Below are positions 29,660 to 41,904 of a stretch of DNA of 64,000 nucleotides, one piece after another. Origin of the DNA: Hyalella azteca (taxonomy: Eukaryota; Arthropoda; Malacostraca; Amphipoda; Hyalellidae). A program made the translations under genes and the position numbers. How positions within the stretch are numbered: position 1 is the stretch's first letter; each line of letters starts with the position of its first letter. The stretch is from assembly GCF_000764305.2 (NCBI RefSeq), contig NW_025946735.1:79441-143440 (forward strand). The letters are read 5' to 3'. The notes beneath the pieces were generated by a model. That model was not told where the DNA came from. It saw only the letters and a program-made list of their open reading frames with translations, and did no database searches.

Positions 29660-30185
29660 AATTTTCGCTGACTCTGGTAGCTCTGACCCAAGACATAAAC
29701 GGACTTGACCTTCTGGCAAGGTACACCTCAGTGGCACTGTAGCGCAACTCACTATTTCACAGTCAACTCTAATTCAATAAAAAACAAAAACCATGAAAAT
29801 AAGACTCTTTTTCAATATAGATATGTACACATTTCCTTGGCTCGCGTATGATTTTTTGTAAGAAGAAAACACACGACACAATTTTGAGCAAGGGCGATCA
29901 CTGAACTCTGCTCACGACCACAAGACAGCAACGAATGACCCCGGGTGAGGCAAGACTGGGGCTTAAATAGGCCAGCTTACCTCCCTCTCCCCCATGTCGT
30001 CATCACACTCCCACTCGCATGGGGAGCATCACACGCCCTACCAGATACCTCTACTGCACCGCGCCCTAAACTGGGCTGCACGACTGGGCTTACTGGAACG
30101 CTCGATAGCCGCCCTGACTTGAGGAAGCGCAGAAGCATCCTGAGAAAAACTGTGCTCTAGAATAGAAAAAGGGAGTGCCTGACCA
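29660..30185 (-). promoter_or_regulatory. Possible LTR-like or promoter-bearing block
   Basis: A GC-richer island (29930-30150) in AT-rich DNA. On the minus strand it reads CTATTTAAGCCCCAGTC, a TATA-like box, then runs into a long non-coding stretch. I could not find matching terminal TG/CA ends or target duplications, so a solo LTR is only a suggestion. Confidence 0.25.
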
Positions 30186-30189
30186 GGTT

Positions 30190-31440
30190 AAACTTGGAAG
30201 AGAGGGGCCATATTTACTGGTGCTTGTATAAGCAGCCAAGGAAAAGTGAAAGAACCTGTTATAAATGAAAAATATCGATAAAACTCATCCCTCAAATATT
30301 CGGAAACAGTATGAAATATATAGTAACTGAGTAATGTAGAATTAAATAATCTACCCGAATAGAAAAATAGGTTGATACATTTATACATTATTTTCGTTAA
30401 ATGACATGTTTAGAAAATAAACCTTTTATTTTTCTAATTGTTGACTATACGCAATAATTTTCCATGAATTTATTACGAACGGTAAGAAGATATCGTTTTG
30501 AAAATAAATATTTTTTTACTTTCTTAGAATAATATCTACAAAATATTTTATTAATGAGGGAAAATTTTTATATCAGCTGAAGTTTTCTTGAATAATTTAA
30601 TTGATAAGGACATATAGCTTTATTTTTTAGCTAGATAAGATTGAAAGCCGGAATACCTGAATGAAAAAAAATTTTCAAGAAGCATTAGCCTTAGAAACAA
30701 AAAAGTTATTTTGGGTTCATTTTCATTTTCTTACATTTATTTTTACTTTATTTTTATTTTACATAATTATGAATATGGTATTTATGAGACAGTAACCCAA
30801 CCCTTTGTTTATCAGCCTTCAAATACCAATTTGCATAGACTACGATCAATTTGTTCACTCCCAAAAATTGAAATAGAGGAACACAGAAAATTAACTTCTG
30901 AAAATCAAAATAAATTCTCTCGTGACTATGTTGCAGCGAAAATATTTATTTCATAATTCATAGAACTCAAAATACCAACAATTATTTCTCGATAAAAATG
31001 TATTTAAAATGAATACGTAATATATTACTATTGAAGCCATAATAAGGATTTCTTGTGTACATGTATTAATGACTGACGACAATTTCTATTCTGGGGTACC
31101 ATGGATGCTTTAATTTAAACAATATTGTTTGTAAGCAATGTGGGATAATCAAGTATCCTATGAGCAATTATTATCGACTTCATGGCATTAGATTAGAGTA
31201 GCAGTTTCAATGTTACACAGATAAAAAGAAACGAGCTAAATGCTTTTCATTTTTCTAGAAACAAGCTTAGTGCCTAACACATCGGCCAATATTGAAAACT
31301 AATAATAATTCACCTTACGACTCACGTTCGTTTTAATTGAGACTTGGCAAGCATAAAATTACTTTATCCAAACGACAAACGTTCCCTAATATCATAATCC
31401 CCTAATCAAATGAATTTTCTGAATTTTTACCCTGTTTTTC
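30190..31440. other. Intergenic, nothing supported
   Basis: AT-rich; open frames here are short and of low complexity. Confidence 0.5.
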
Positions 31441-31452
31441 TCTAATCAACAG

Positions 31453-31589
31453 CGAGCGCAGTGAAGCCAGCGATAATTGACGACTATAAAGCGGCAGCTC
31501 AGGCATTGAATGGACAACAGCTCGTTCCAAATGACCGCCCCACAATTAGGAAGCTCATCAAAGCCGCGGCTGGAAGACAGAGAACATAA
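31453..31589 (+). other. Weak candidate exon (orphan, unknown)
   Basis: A good acceptor (CCCTGTTTTTCTCTAATCAACAG) precedes an open frame of 44 codons reading ASAVKPAIIDDYKAAAQALN, GQQLVPNDRPTIRKLIKAAA, then GRQRT and TAA. About 120 bp further on a diverged copy of the middle part appears (MAALVMNPAKLV, DDHRPIRGLI). No partner exon is visible on either side, so this may be chance. Confidence 0.2.
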
Positions 31590-31685
31590 GCGAATATTGG
31601 CGGGAATGAGATGGCAGCTCTGGTAATGAATCCAGCGAAGCTCGTGTGTGATGACCACCGCCCAATTAGAGGGCTTATCCATACG
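31490..31685. repeat. Diverged tandem duplication, about 120-bp period
   Basis: GGCAGCTC(A/T)GG(C/T)A(T/A)TGAAT and ATGACC(G/A)CC...CAATTAG(G/A) recur. The older divergence compared with the 43-kb block suggests a separate event. It overlaps the weak candidate exon. Confidence 0.6.
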
Positions 31686-31751
31686 CGCGTGCCGACAGCG
31701 GAGACATCTCTCGGAGAAATGACGGGGAGTTCGGCCGAACAGCGATGCACT

Positions 31752-31937
31752 TTTTAGCGCATTTTCTCATATATGGAAAGAATGCACTATTGTGCTCGCC
31801 ATGTCCGTCTGTCTGTCCGTCCGTCTGTCCGTCCGTCTGTCCGTCCGTCTGTCCGTCCGTCCGTGACCTCAAGTTTTCGTCGACGAGAAAATGCGCTCTC
31901 TGTCACTCACTGCAGTGAGTACTGAGTTATATTTTTT
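31752..31937 (-). mobile_element. Microsatellite-bearing inverted-repeat element, copy B (reverse orientation)
   Basis: Reverse-complement copy of the 17.3-kb element. It keeps the perfect 16-bp palindrome ACTCACTGCAGTGAGT, the TCGTCGACGA palindrome, a GTCCGTCCGTCT array and both AGCGCATTTTCTC/GAGAAAATGCGCT arms. The open frame read through the array (repeated T-D-G-Q) is only the translated microsatellite. Confidence 0.75.
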
Positions 31938-31939
31938 TG

Positions 31940-34650
31940 CCATTGTTTGGGGCATCTTGACCGAGTTTGGCCTAGCGTATCAGCGCCATTTCCGCTCCCT
32001 ACACGTGTTGTGGGGAAGAAGATGCGTCTCTACACGACCTATTTATTTCTCAGAGTGGATATAACTTGAATGTACTTAGAGCAAGGCGGCCAGTGGCGGC
32101 CATTGAACTGCCAAGATTTCACGGTGGAATTCCAACTGTCTCGCAAGGTTGACCAAGAATATAAGACCCTGTCCGAAATTCTCGGACGATATTCTCTTTA
32201 AATTGATGACTCTGAAAATCCATCGGAAACCTCGCCTCACTACTACGTAACAAGTCCTTTGAGCTCATAATGAAATCCAATGATTATTATCTTAACTCGA
32301 GACCAGCCATTACATTGAATTTACTTAGTGCGTATCAGACGTTTCCTTGCCATATTTAACGTCGTGAATTGAATTGCTAAAGTTCATATTCACAATGAAG
32401 GGCAATCTTTACAAAACGTGCTTTCTAGGTTGCGAGGTTTATATACTCTGAAAACAAGCTTCTGAACTACAACATCTAGCTTGAAAGTTCTTCTTATACA
32501 AGAAAATATGAATCCGAGTATATAAATGTGCAAGAAAGTGCCTTATGGAGGAAGAAACTCTAAAAAGGACTAACGCATAGTTTTACTCGTGTGAACTATG
32601 ACATTGGGATGAAATTTAAATGGATGACATTGAACCTGGAAGATACTTTGTGCAGTGAATGTATGATCTCATTCATGGCACTAAAAGATCTCAAGTCAAA
32701 CTACTCATGAAAAGACCAGAATATTTCGCATTTTTGAGCTCTAAACACATTTTTCAATGCGATGCCAACGGCAGCAAAAAGAGGATGAAAGTCTTCATTG
32801 TTTGGGTTGCTTCAAAGAGTAGGGGGCATCAAAAGAAGAAGGCTTTTAGTCGGTTCTTTATGCTCGCTTGAAATATGAATAACGACCAAAATCTGATGAA
32901 ATAAACTTATTTCGTTGTTTCAAAGATTGGATATGACAATCAGATACAAAATTGGCCGTTGCTTAGTTGATTCGGGGGAGACATAATCGAACATTTCGAC
33001 TCGCTTCCCAGAGTCTTATAATAAATACAACGATTAATGCATCTTGTGATTTTCTTCAACAATTTAAACCTACTAACTTCTATCCTGTTGCGTCCTGCAA
33101 AAGTCTGGCCTTACATTCCCTTTGGCCTTAATGACATCTTGCCGGTGTGGGGTGGAGAAACATCTTAACTAGTCAGGTGGACGCTTCTCTGTGTCTATTT
33201 TAGACAGAACTTGCTAAATTATTCGCCCCACTGTCCTTTCGATGAAACTTTTGCCAAATTTTCAACTAACTTTTAGGGCTTAGGCACAATCAAAGACACT
33301 GTCACTGACAGCTCTAAACTGTTTTTAATTTTAAGTTTGGAAACGTGGAAATTTTTTCGTAGAAAACACCGCATTTTAAAATAGTCTGTAGAAAAACAGC
33401 CCTGAGTCGCGTTATTTTCCTCGATAAATTAGATATGCCCTTGAATTTCAAAATAAATATTACAACATCTCTCGGTTAATCTCTTGAGTGAATTCCTTTG
33501 TGTTTTGGAACCAAATACTAGTAGAATATAACAGAATAATATACTCCCACGAACCGAAGGATTGGATTTTAATTCTCCATTAATCCAGCTCACCGTTAGC
33601 GGACAAACAGGATATTGGCTATTTTAGATGTGATGACGAAAGCCCTAACAGTCGTGTAATATTGAACTGAAAATCAACGATAAAAAGGATATTAATTTTT
33701 AGGTATTTGCACGAGTATTTGGATGACTAACGCAACATGAATCTTATATCTTGAAGTTTCCAATTAATGAAAACCGTAAATCAAGGATAAATTTTATTAT
33801 ATAAATTTTAGGGCTTATCAAAGTTTGTAAATGGGCTCTATACTGCATTATAGTGGGCAGATGATATACAGGATTAATAGTCTTATGTAACTGGCTAGGT
33901 CATGAGTAGAATAACTCTATCGAATGTTCGAATAAAAGCTAATCCAGAGCGTAGATTTTGCACTAAAGACGTCAGCTGGGATTTTTTCATAGCAAGTAAA
34001 GGGGATTAATTTTAGTGAGAAATATTTCTCTTTAAACGCAACGTTTGAACAGCATTAATATGCATTTATGTTACGGAAAATACGCTTGTGTTGAATGAAT
34101 GGAGCCTGTGTTATGGACCTCGTCAATAGCACACACAAAGGTTCTGGCGAAAACTTGTGTAATGAAAGGAATATTCATTTCATGTCGCATTTAAATTTGA
34201 TAAAACCTTTGAAATAGGTGAAAAATAAATAAATTTTCGTAAATAAAAATGTATCGTTAACCGATCAAAAGTAAGTCATTGAAGCATTGTCAATGTTGTG
34301 TGGAAACTTTCATCGTATCACTGCTGCAGAAGAACGTAATTGTCTTTGTTAGAAGAAACAGAATCCATTCTTCTTGTACCTGATGAGCGGTGCTTTACGC
34401 TCCGTTGAGCACTGGAAGTAAGACATATGTATACCTTGTTTGATATACAATTTAACTAAACTGGTTGGAAATAATAGATTAAGCCTGAAAATTCTCGAAG
34501 AATGTTACTTCTATAGCTCGAAAATGCTCATTATTAATATTTCCTCTATAATTCCCTAGAATTTTTAAAATAATTTAAAAAATCCCACATCCAGTGATTA
34601 TAGGAGAATGTTAAAGAAATTTGTATACATTGATTAATTATGTACACTAG
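31940..34650. other. Intergenic, nothing supported
   Basis: Slightly higher GC at 31960-32140 but no frame, promoter or repeat I can support. Confidence 0.5.
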
Positions 34651-34653
34651 CTT

Positions 34654-35083
34654 AGGCTAGTTACCCAATTAGGCAGAATTCATTGTGGGATCTCACTGGG
34701 ATGCCAGAAAAACGTTCAATCATAAAATACTCGATGGACTCGTTGGGGGGATTAAATTTCGTGGCCTTCGTTGTCTGAAGATAGAGAACTTAGTAGAGGA
34801 CATTTTTTTAAATTCGCTATCTACTAAATTTTTAAATTTAGTAGACGAAATCTCCTGTTAGCTTCAGACAGGCTAGTTACCCAATTAGTCAGAATTCATT
34901 GTGGGATCTCACTGGGATGCCAGAAAAACGTTCAATCATAAAATACTCGATGGACTCGTTGGGGGATTAAATTTCGTGACCTTCGTTGTCTGAAGATAGA
35001 GAATTTAGTAGAGGACATTTTTTAAATTCGCTATCTACTAAATTTTTAAATTTAGTAGACGAAATCTCCTGTTAGCTTCAGAC
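34654..35083. repeat. 216-bp tandem duplication with internal hairpin sequences
   Basis: AGGCTAGTTACCCAATTAG begins at 34654 and 34870. Each copy has TCTACTAAATTTTTAAATTT followed by AGTAGA (a near-perfect hairpin) and a GTCTGAAG/CTTCAGAC inverted pair about 90 bp apart. Copies differ by only a few bases. Confidence 0.9.
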
Positions 35084-35232
35084 GTTGTCTTAAGATAGCG
35101 GGAGATTAGTAAACGAATCTTTTCCTATGCTTTGTTCGTCACGCATTGAGAGATTTGGTTTGAAGTTTTCAATGCTGATGTGTCTATATGAATGTAAAGA
35201 TTCATGCCACGGACCTCATGCTGATCAGTCAA

Positions 35233-35556
35233 GCATCAATTATTATTATCAATTGGAGCATCAATTATCAATGAACCATCAGTTATCAATTAGGAATCAA
35301 TTATCAGTTAAGAATCAATTATAAGTTAAGCATCAATTATCAGTTAAGCATCAATTAACAGTTACGCATTAATTATCAGTTCAGCATGAGTTAAGCATCG
35401 ATTATAAGTTAAGCATCCATTATCAGTTAAGCATCAATTATCAGTTAAGCATCAATTATCAGTTGAGCATCAATTATCAGTTGAGCATCAATTATCAGTT
35501 GAGCATCAATTATCAGTTAAGCATCATTTATCAGTTTAGCATCAATTATCACTTAG
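35233..35556. repeat. 18-bp minisatellite
   Basis: About 17 units of AAGCATCAATTATCAGTT with scattered changes (GAGCATC, AACCATC, ACGCATT). The middle units are the most uniform. It lies immediately after the 216-bp duplication. There are no unique spacers, so it is not a CRISPR array. Confidence 0.9.
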
Positions 35557-35924
35557 AAAGAATCAGGGAAATAGGCAACAAATTGTGCATGAGATCCGAA
35601 AACGAATTAATTTCAAAATAGAACGCGATTGTAAATTGGGATGAATGTCCAATTAGTTTTTAAGGAACTTATCGAAGCAAAACTCTTGGTTCTTCAAGAA
35701 GCAGTCTTTGACCAAGGGCGCAAGGTAAGGTAGCGACTTACGGCTTCTTAGGAGAAGAACAAGTTGTCCTGGGTCCAAGTGAGGAGTCGTCAAGCAAATG
35801 ATAAACTAGTGGCCTAGTCTCATCATCGTCAGTACAGAGCCAAGATGGTCAAACGAACATGAGCGCACACACGCTAGACTTAAGGACGACACCGAAATGT
35901 GTAGCAGAAATGGCTGAAGATATA

Positions 35925-36980
35925 CTTTCCGGACTGGAGAACAATTATTCTCAGACTATATCTGAGACTACGGAAACAACAGAACAAAAAGAAATGAATA
36001 ACTGGCAAAGATAAAAGTATGTATATGTTGGCGGCTAGCGTTGCCTGACTTCGGCTTCGCTGAAGGGCAAGCCTCAAGACCGTTTAAGCAAAGTTTAAGT
36101 TAACCGTTTAAGCAAACCGTTTAACCCGCCTGGCCGCTGAATGACTGCGTTAAATTTTAAATGTGATTAGACTCGGATAATTATAGCGAAATAGATGTGC
36201 ACACTTCCCAGTCACTTGTCAGTAACAATCGATAGGTGATATACTTAAGTATAACCTTTTCCACACATATTTATGAAAGATAGTATTGGAGACAGTATTT
36301 AGATATTTTATTAAGAGATAATTTTCCTTTGTTCAACAAATTCCAAATACTACTAGTACATAAATACGATTCCGGAGAGGCAAAACTTATACATTATTTA
36401 TTAATGATACAACTTTGATTATCTATTTCAAAAATTTTCTTGACAAACAATGATCAAGTTTTTTTGTTGATGTGCCAGCCAAATTGAGCTCCATTCATGA
36501 GGTGTTATTTTGAGACGAAATAACACCTGAAAAAACACCATGAAAAAAGAAGAGTTATCAGTATATGGGAGATTCAATTAAACTCTCACCTGCTCTGGTA
36601 TGGCTTTATTGAGGCTCCAAACACCAGGTGTGTCACACTGACACTATACAAACGAAACTATAGCTTGTAGCGACGGACTCATTCAACAAAAAAAAACCTT
36701 CTTCATCCCCGCATTGTTCAGCCAAATCGTATAGGTCTTTCCTTCGGCCAATTTGAAATATGTAATCCTTCTCTCTGGTGTAACTTTATTGATCTGTGTA
36801 ACATAAAATTTTGTGGGACTTGATATTTCTATACTATTTCTGAGACTTGCGAACAATTATAATCAGAATGGCGAATTATTATTAATAATATTCGAATTAT
36901 TATTCTCTACTTAGACTACGGAAACAACAGAATAAAAAGAAATAAATACCCGGCAAAGAAATAAGTATGTATGAATATTT
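35925..36980. repeat. Direct repeat pair about 945 bp apart
   Basis: GACTACGGAAACAACAGAA followed by AAAAAGAAAT(G/A)AATA and GGCAAAGA occurs near 35963 and 36913, each with GAACAATTAT shortly upstream. Confidence 0.7.
36500..36528. repeat. Inverted repeat (hairpin)
   Basis: AGGTGTTATTT and AAATAACACCT enclose seven bases. A further partial copy of the motif (AAAACACC) lies ten bases beyond. Confidence 0.7.
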
Positions 36981-37309
36981 CATTAATAACCAGCAAGAGA
37001 AAAAAGTCTGGTTTGGCGATGAAAAATAACAATTCTGTGACGAAAGAAGCGTACGCTGAAGGTTAAAAAAATGAAATTATTATTTTTTTCGCAGGGTGTG
37101 GCAAGATATCGAAAAGCTGGTAGCAACCACTGTTAAAAACCGGACATATGAATATATTTTCTTCATGGATCATGCATACACAATTTGTACAGTGCACAAT
37201 CCTCTTGATTAACTATTGGCACACAGCTACGAAGTGCATCGGTTAATAATATCAAAGTCCATATAATAGCAGTGAAGCTTTTGACAGAAAAAGCCGAGAA
37301 TTTAGTGTT

Positions 37310-37715
37310 GGCGATGACAATGCTTTAGCCTATCTTGATTTAGGAGAATGTCTCTTGAAATATCATAATTAAATAATTTTTGTTTTTTCCATTGCGTAGA
37401 CAGTTTTTCACCACTCATCATTCGCCCTCATATGATTTCCACACCAAATCAAGATGTTGATCGATTTTCAGTTGAGACAATGTGTAATGATTTTCGATCC
37501 TGATTTTTAGTTGAATTTTCGATTTTCAGTTGAAGCATCCCGGCGATGGCAATGCTTTAGCCTATGTTGATTTAGAATGATGGCTCGTGATATATCATAA
37601 TTAAATGAAATATTTTTGGTTTTTCCATTGCGTAGACAGTTTTTCACCACTCATCATTCGCCCTCATATGATTTCCACACCAAATCAAGATGTTGATCGA
37701 TTTTCAGTTGAGACA
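37310..37715. repeat. 232-bp spaced duplication
   Basis: GGCGATG(A/G)CAATGCTTTAGC begins at 37310 and 37542; both copies continue through CCATTGCGTAGACAGTTTTT to TCGATTTTCAGTTGAGACA. Confidence 0.9.
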
Positions 37716-38269
37716 TCCTTGGTCGCAGTCTATCTAGGTCAGGGGTGCGCTTGGCTGTGCCATGCAGCATTGCAGTGGTCAATATGGCTCAGCTAGGGTT
37801 TTTGTGGCGGCAGGAAACTGCCTGGCCACAGCTTTGCCATGCAGCACTGCGGCGGACAGTGGCTTTGCAATGATTATTGTGGCGGCAGGAAGGACGTATG
37901 CCATATAGCGTTGCCATGCAGCCCTTTTTTAGCCTTAAAATGTAATCGATTACCTTTTGTCTACTACGTAGGCATTTAATGCTGTGTACGCCAAATTTTT
38001 GGACTTAATTCAAAAGTGATATTGGTACATATAGGGGAAAAAGTTCTTATCGACTTGCAGAGTTACGGTGAAAATACTGATTTGAAAATTGACTACCTCA
38101 CACAATTGACTATAGCATGTATAAATACGATAATATTAATTAAGGATCCGCTCTCAGTCGCTGGTTTGAACTATGCACATCGAAGATAGTAACTCTGGGT
38201 CCTAGTTGGGAGTCAGACGTTTGGCGCTTGTTTCGAATGCGTGATATAATTTCCTTTAATTTATTGTCC

Positions 38270-38560
38270 GGCTGGAAACGAGAATGACGAACTTCGGAGA
38301 GCGCTTATACTTCATTCCTTGGATCATTTTTCTTTCCAACTGAATAAAGTATGTTCAGCCGTAATATTGAAATAATATTACCTTGATTCTCATAGTTTTA
38401 TCCGAAAATACGATTCTGCAACATATTATTTTGCCAAAAAATTTGAATCTTATGCCATTGCGTGTTGTCAGGCTAGGAAACGAGAATGACGAACTTCGGA
38501 GAGCGCTCATACTCCATTTCTTGGATCAAATTTCTTTCCAACTGAATAAAGTCTGTTGCT
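38270..38560. repeat. Direct repeat, about 200-bp spacing
   Basis: GGAAACGAGAATGACGAACT and CCAACTGAATAAAGT(A/C)TGTT each occur twice, near 38274/38478 and 38337/38537. Confidence 0.8.
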
Positions 38561-38564
38561 GAGA

Positions 38565-41500
38565 GATATTTGAGGTTTGGCAACGTGCAGCTCTTCAGCA
38601 AGCATTTTTATAGTTTTAATTGATTGACATTTGCGATTTGCGGCAAACTCGAATTAGACCTTGGACGTGAATAAATATTATATATAAAACCTATAAATAA
38701 GTCATATATCCCAGTATATGAAACACAAAGCCTAACGCCCAAACGATTCAGCTTATTACATGATATTGTAAATTAAAATTCCCACGGAAAATTTTTAATT
38801 AACAGATGCCGATTCATTGTCCTTTTCAAATGGGCGAATTATTGGAGGCCTTTGTGAATATTATTATAAACAGTTTAATTAAATTTTGGCTCAACAATAA
38901 ACATGTGAGACATCGCTCGATGCTCAAAATTAAGCTTCATAATGGAAGTAAGAGCTACATTGCTGTCAATCGTCACATTATTGTTAAAAAATAATAATAT
39001 TGTTGCTGTTATTGTTTAAAAAAATTTGCTTGAACATAAAAACTTTTGTAAAAAAATAAAATTTACATAATGAGTGCGTTCATTTTCCTGGCAGATTCAT
39101 GGCCTCTTATAACAGATTTCTTATACCTATAAAAAAGCTGGTAAACGATGACGTGTTATTATCGATGAAATATATTGTAAAATTTGTCACGAGAAAGAAA
39201 AAAAACATTGTAAGAAGAAGACCTTCGCAGCCGAAAAAATTTTGGGAGGTCATTCAAAGTTCTTTCTATAGCAAACATGTTATTGGATATCGATTTTTAA
39301 TTATTGATTTTTTTATTGAATGATTCCTTAGATGAATGTATATAGGACGGGATATTATTTTAAAACGAAATTGTTTCCAATACGGTATATTTTGTACCTG
39401 TTGAATTAAAGGAACAAAATATTAAAATCTTTCCTGTGTACAGCCAACACTTATCAAAACAGGTGCAAGATCTCGAAAATATTTTCGACGGATGAATCTG
39501 AATCTTCAGTGCACAATTCCCATGTAAATTTCCAATGCATAGATGGGAATTACGCAAAACATACACATGTTACGCACGATAATCGTTTTCTAAATTATTT
39601 TTATGTATTTTCCACCGAGTTCATGATCGTACACAGGATTTAGGGACAATTAAATATATTTTTTGACGTGTTTGACTTATTTTATTGGTTTATAAATTAT
39701 AACGTAGCCTTAAGAGAAGGTAATTGGGAGATATTATTTAATTAGATCCCTGCAAACTTATAGCTCAACAAAAAGCTCAGCTGCACGCATGCTGTGGATG
39801 ATGCAAAGACATGGAACATTAAAAAAATAAACCTTTCACCTCCGGGAGCAGCATCCCGGAGGGTGCGAAAATACGATTAGAAGTTATTAAATAAAAAATA
39901 CTAGTCATTTCAGGGCAACTAGTGCATCTTGGTAGATTTCACATAAATGTGGTATCAGTTTTCAGTATCAAATAAAATGCTATCATATTTTTAATGAGAG
40001 AACAAGTTACTTAACTTCTCGATCATTTAGGGCAACCGATTTCACTGATTTGACCCTATGTCTTCATTATATTATAAGACCGTGCAATGGCATGCAATCT
40101 TTTATAAAAAATCGTCCTTAACCCAAAATAACAATTCCTTCTGAGCCGGACTAACTGTGCCTAGTTAAGAGACTAACGCAATTTCCTCCATGTAGAAGTA
40201 CTCATACCCAGGCAAGATGTAGCAGGCTGCTCCAAACGATCCATTTACAGTCCAAAACTTATAAAATTACAGCTGATATCGGATAAAAAAATCCGAAGTA
40301 TTATTCCCGAACTATTTTTGTTTATAGTTTAATTCTGTTCCAATATTATTCCAGGAATATCAATTCATATCCTCATTCATCCTTAGATATAATCCACGTT
40401 CCCTGTTGCCAGTTGAGGAAAATTTATTGGGAGTGAGGAAACTAAAACATAAACAATTCAAAGCCAATGAAGTATTGTGACCATAGGAGCTTATGAAGTT
40501 ATTTTGGGGCAACACTCAAAACTAACTCTACTAATTTACACTCACCTATTTATACACCTGTATAAATTGAATGATTAAAAAACTTATCCTCCTTATTTCA
40601 AATATAAAGGTAAGAGTTGCGCCATTAAATTTCAGATGATGTTGAGAAGGTCAGGAAAAAACAGGCAATAAGTTCGGGAATCGAGAGAACATCTAACATC
40701 ACACAGAACCCGGAGTGTCTGGCATGCCTTCATTGCCCGCTATCTCATTTTGTTCTGGCAAAACGGTTTTAGACTATTTTTAATTTTTATTTTAAATAAA
40801 GTTTACGCTCACCTTATTAAATTGAGACTCGGAAGCTGATAAGTAAGGAATGCGATTTTATTATCTAAAAAATAAGAGCTAAATCTGGGCCGAGCAACAC
40901 GATGGAGTCGGTGACGAATTTACGGAATTTCGACAGATTTACAAAAGTTGCGAGCCTGTCTAAACCAGCAGCGCGGCTCCTCTGCCAATGAAGCGAGTCG
41001 TTCAAGTGGTTTAGGATTCTAATTTTAATGAAGTCTATATGTAGACATTTGGATTAAAGGGACGAAATAGGGCGGGTAGAAAAGCTATATATATGAACCA
41101 AATATTGGTCCGATCGACAACAAGAAATATCATTGATTGGAAGGTGATAATTTTCATTTCCCATTGCGATTGCATCTCATGAACAGTCTGCTACCGTGGA
41201 TTGTTAACTGCTTAGTAACACATTTTGAAACGATAAATACGATTTAATGCAGTCAATATCCGGAATTAATAAGTAGCCTAACTAAAATTGATGGTTCCAT
41301 AAATATAATAAAGAATATTTTTGTTATATTTAAAAGATTAAAAGCAAAGTCAAGCAATCATTTACAGAAAGCAAATATAGAGGACTTCAACTGGTAATAG
41401 TCGATTTATCGAAATGATGAAGCTTTTGATTTCAATTAAGATGCTGGAGCAGTAAAAATTCAATTTTGTTTACTTACTATTTTTAAAAACTCATTCCATT

Positions 41501-41750
41501 ATTGCATTCCTCCTAAAAACTTATTCTGGAATAATTTAAAGAGCCAATCACCGCAGCAGACATTGATTGAAATTATATTTATTAACTATGTTGAACCTTA
41601 CTTGCAACATAAAATCAGTTGCGTCTGACATATCATGACTTGTCTTTCCAAAATCGTGATTAGAAAATATGTTACCATTTATTACTTAAACGAATCAGCT
41701 CATCAACTAACTTCGTTCGGTGCAAACATTAGTACATTAGCCTACTTTTG
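38565..41750. other. Intergenic, nothing supported
   Basis: AT-rich with scattered short frames (for example 39099-39323, basic and low complexity). A small inverted pair CTCCGGGA/TCCCGGAG lies at 39840-39860. Confidence 0.5.
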
Positions 41751-41751
41751 A

Positions 41752-41900
41752 AAAAATATAACTCGGTACTCACTGCAGTTAGTGACAGAAAGCGCATTTT
41801 CTCGTCGACGAAAACGTGAAGTCACGGACGGACGGACGGACAGACGGACATGGCAAGCACAATAGTGCTTTTTTTCCATAAATGAGAAAATGCGCTGAAA
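41752..41900 (+). mobile_element. Microsatellite-bearing inverted-repeat element, copy C
   Basis: Shares the AATATAACTCGGTACTCACT start, GCGCATTTTCTCGTCGACGA, a short GACGGACGGACA array, ACATGGCAAGCACAATAGTG and the GAGAAAATGCGCT end. The array is only about 26 bp, so its length differs strongly between copies. Confidence 0.75.
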
Positions 41901-41904
41901 AGAG

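Noticed and set aside
35233..35556. CRISPR-like array of short repeats
   Set aside because: Units are contiguous 18-mers with no unique spacers, and the genome is eukaryotic.
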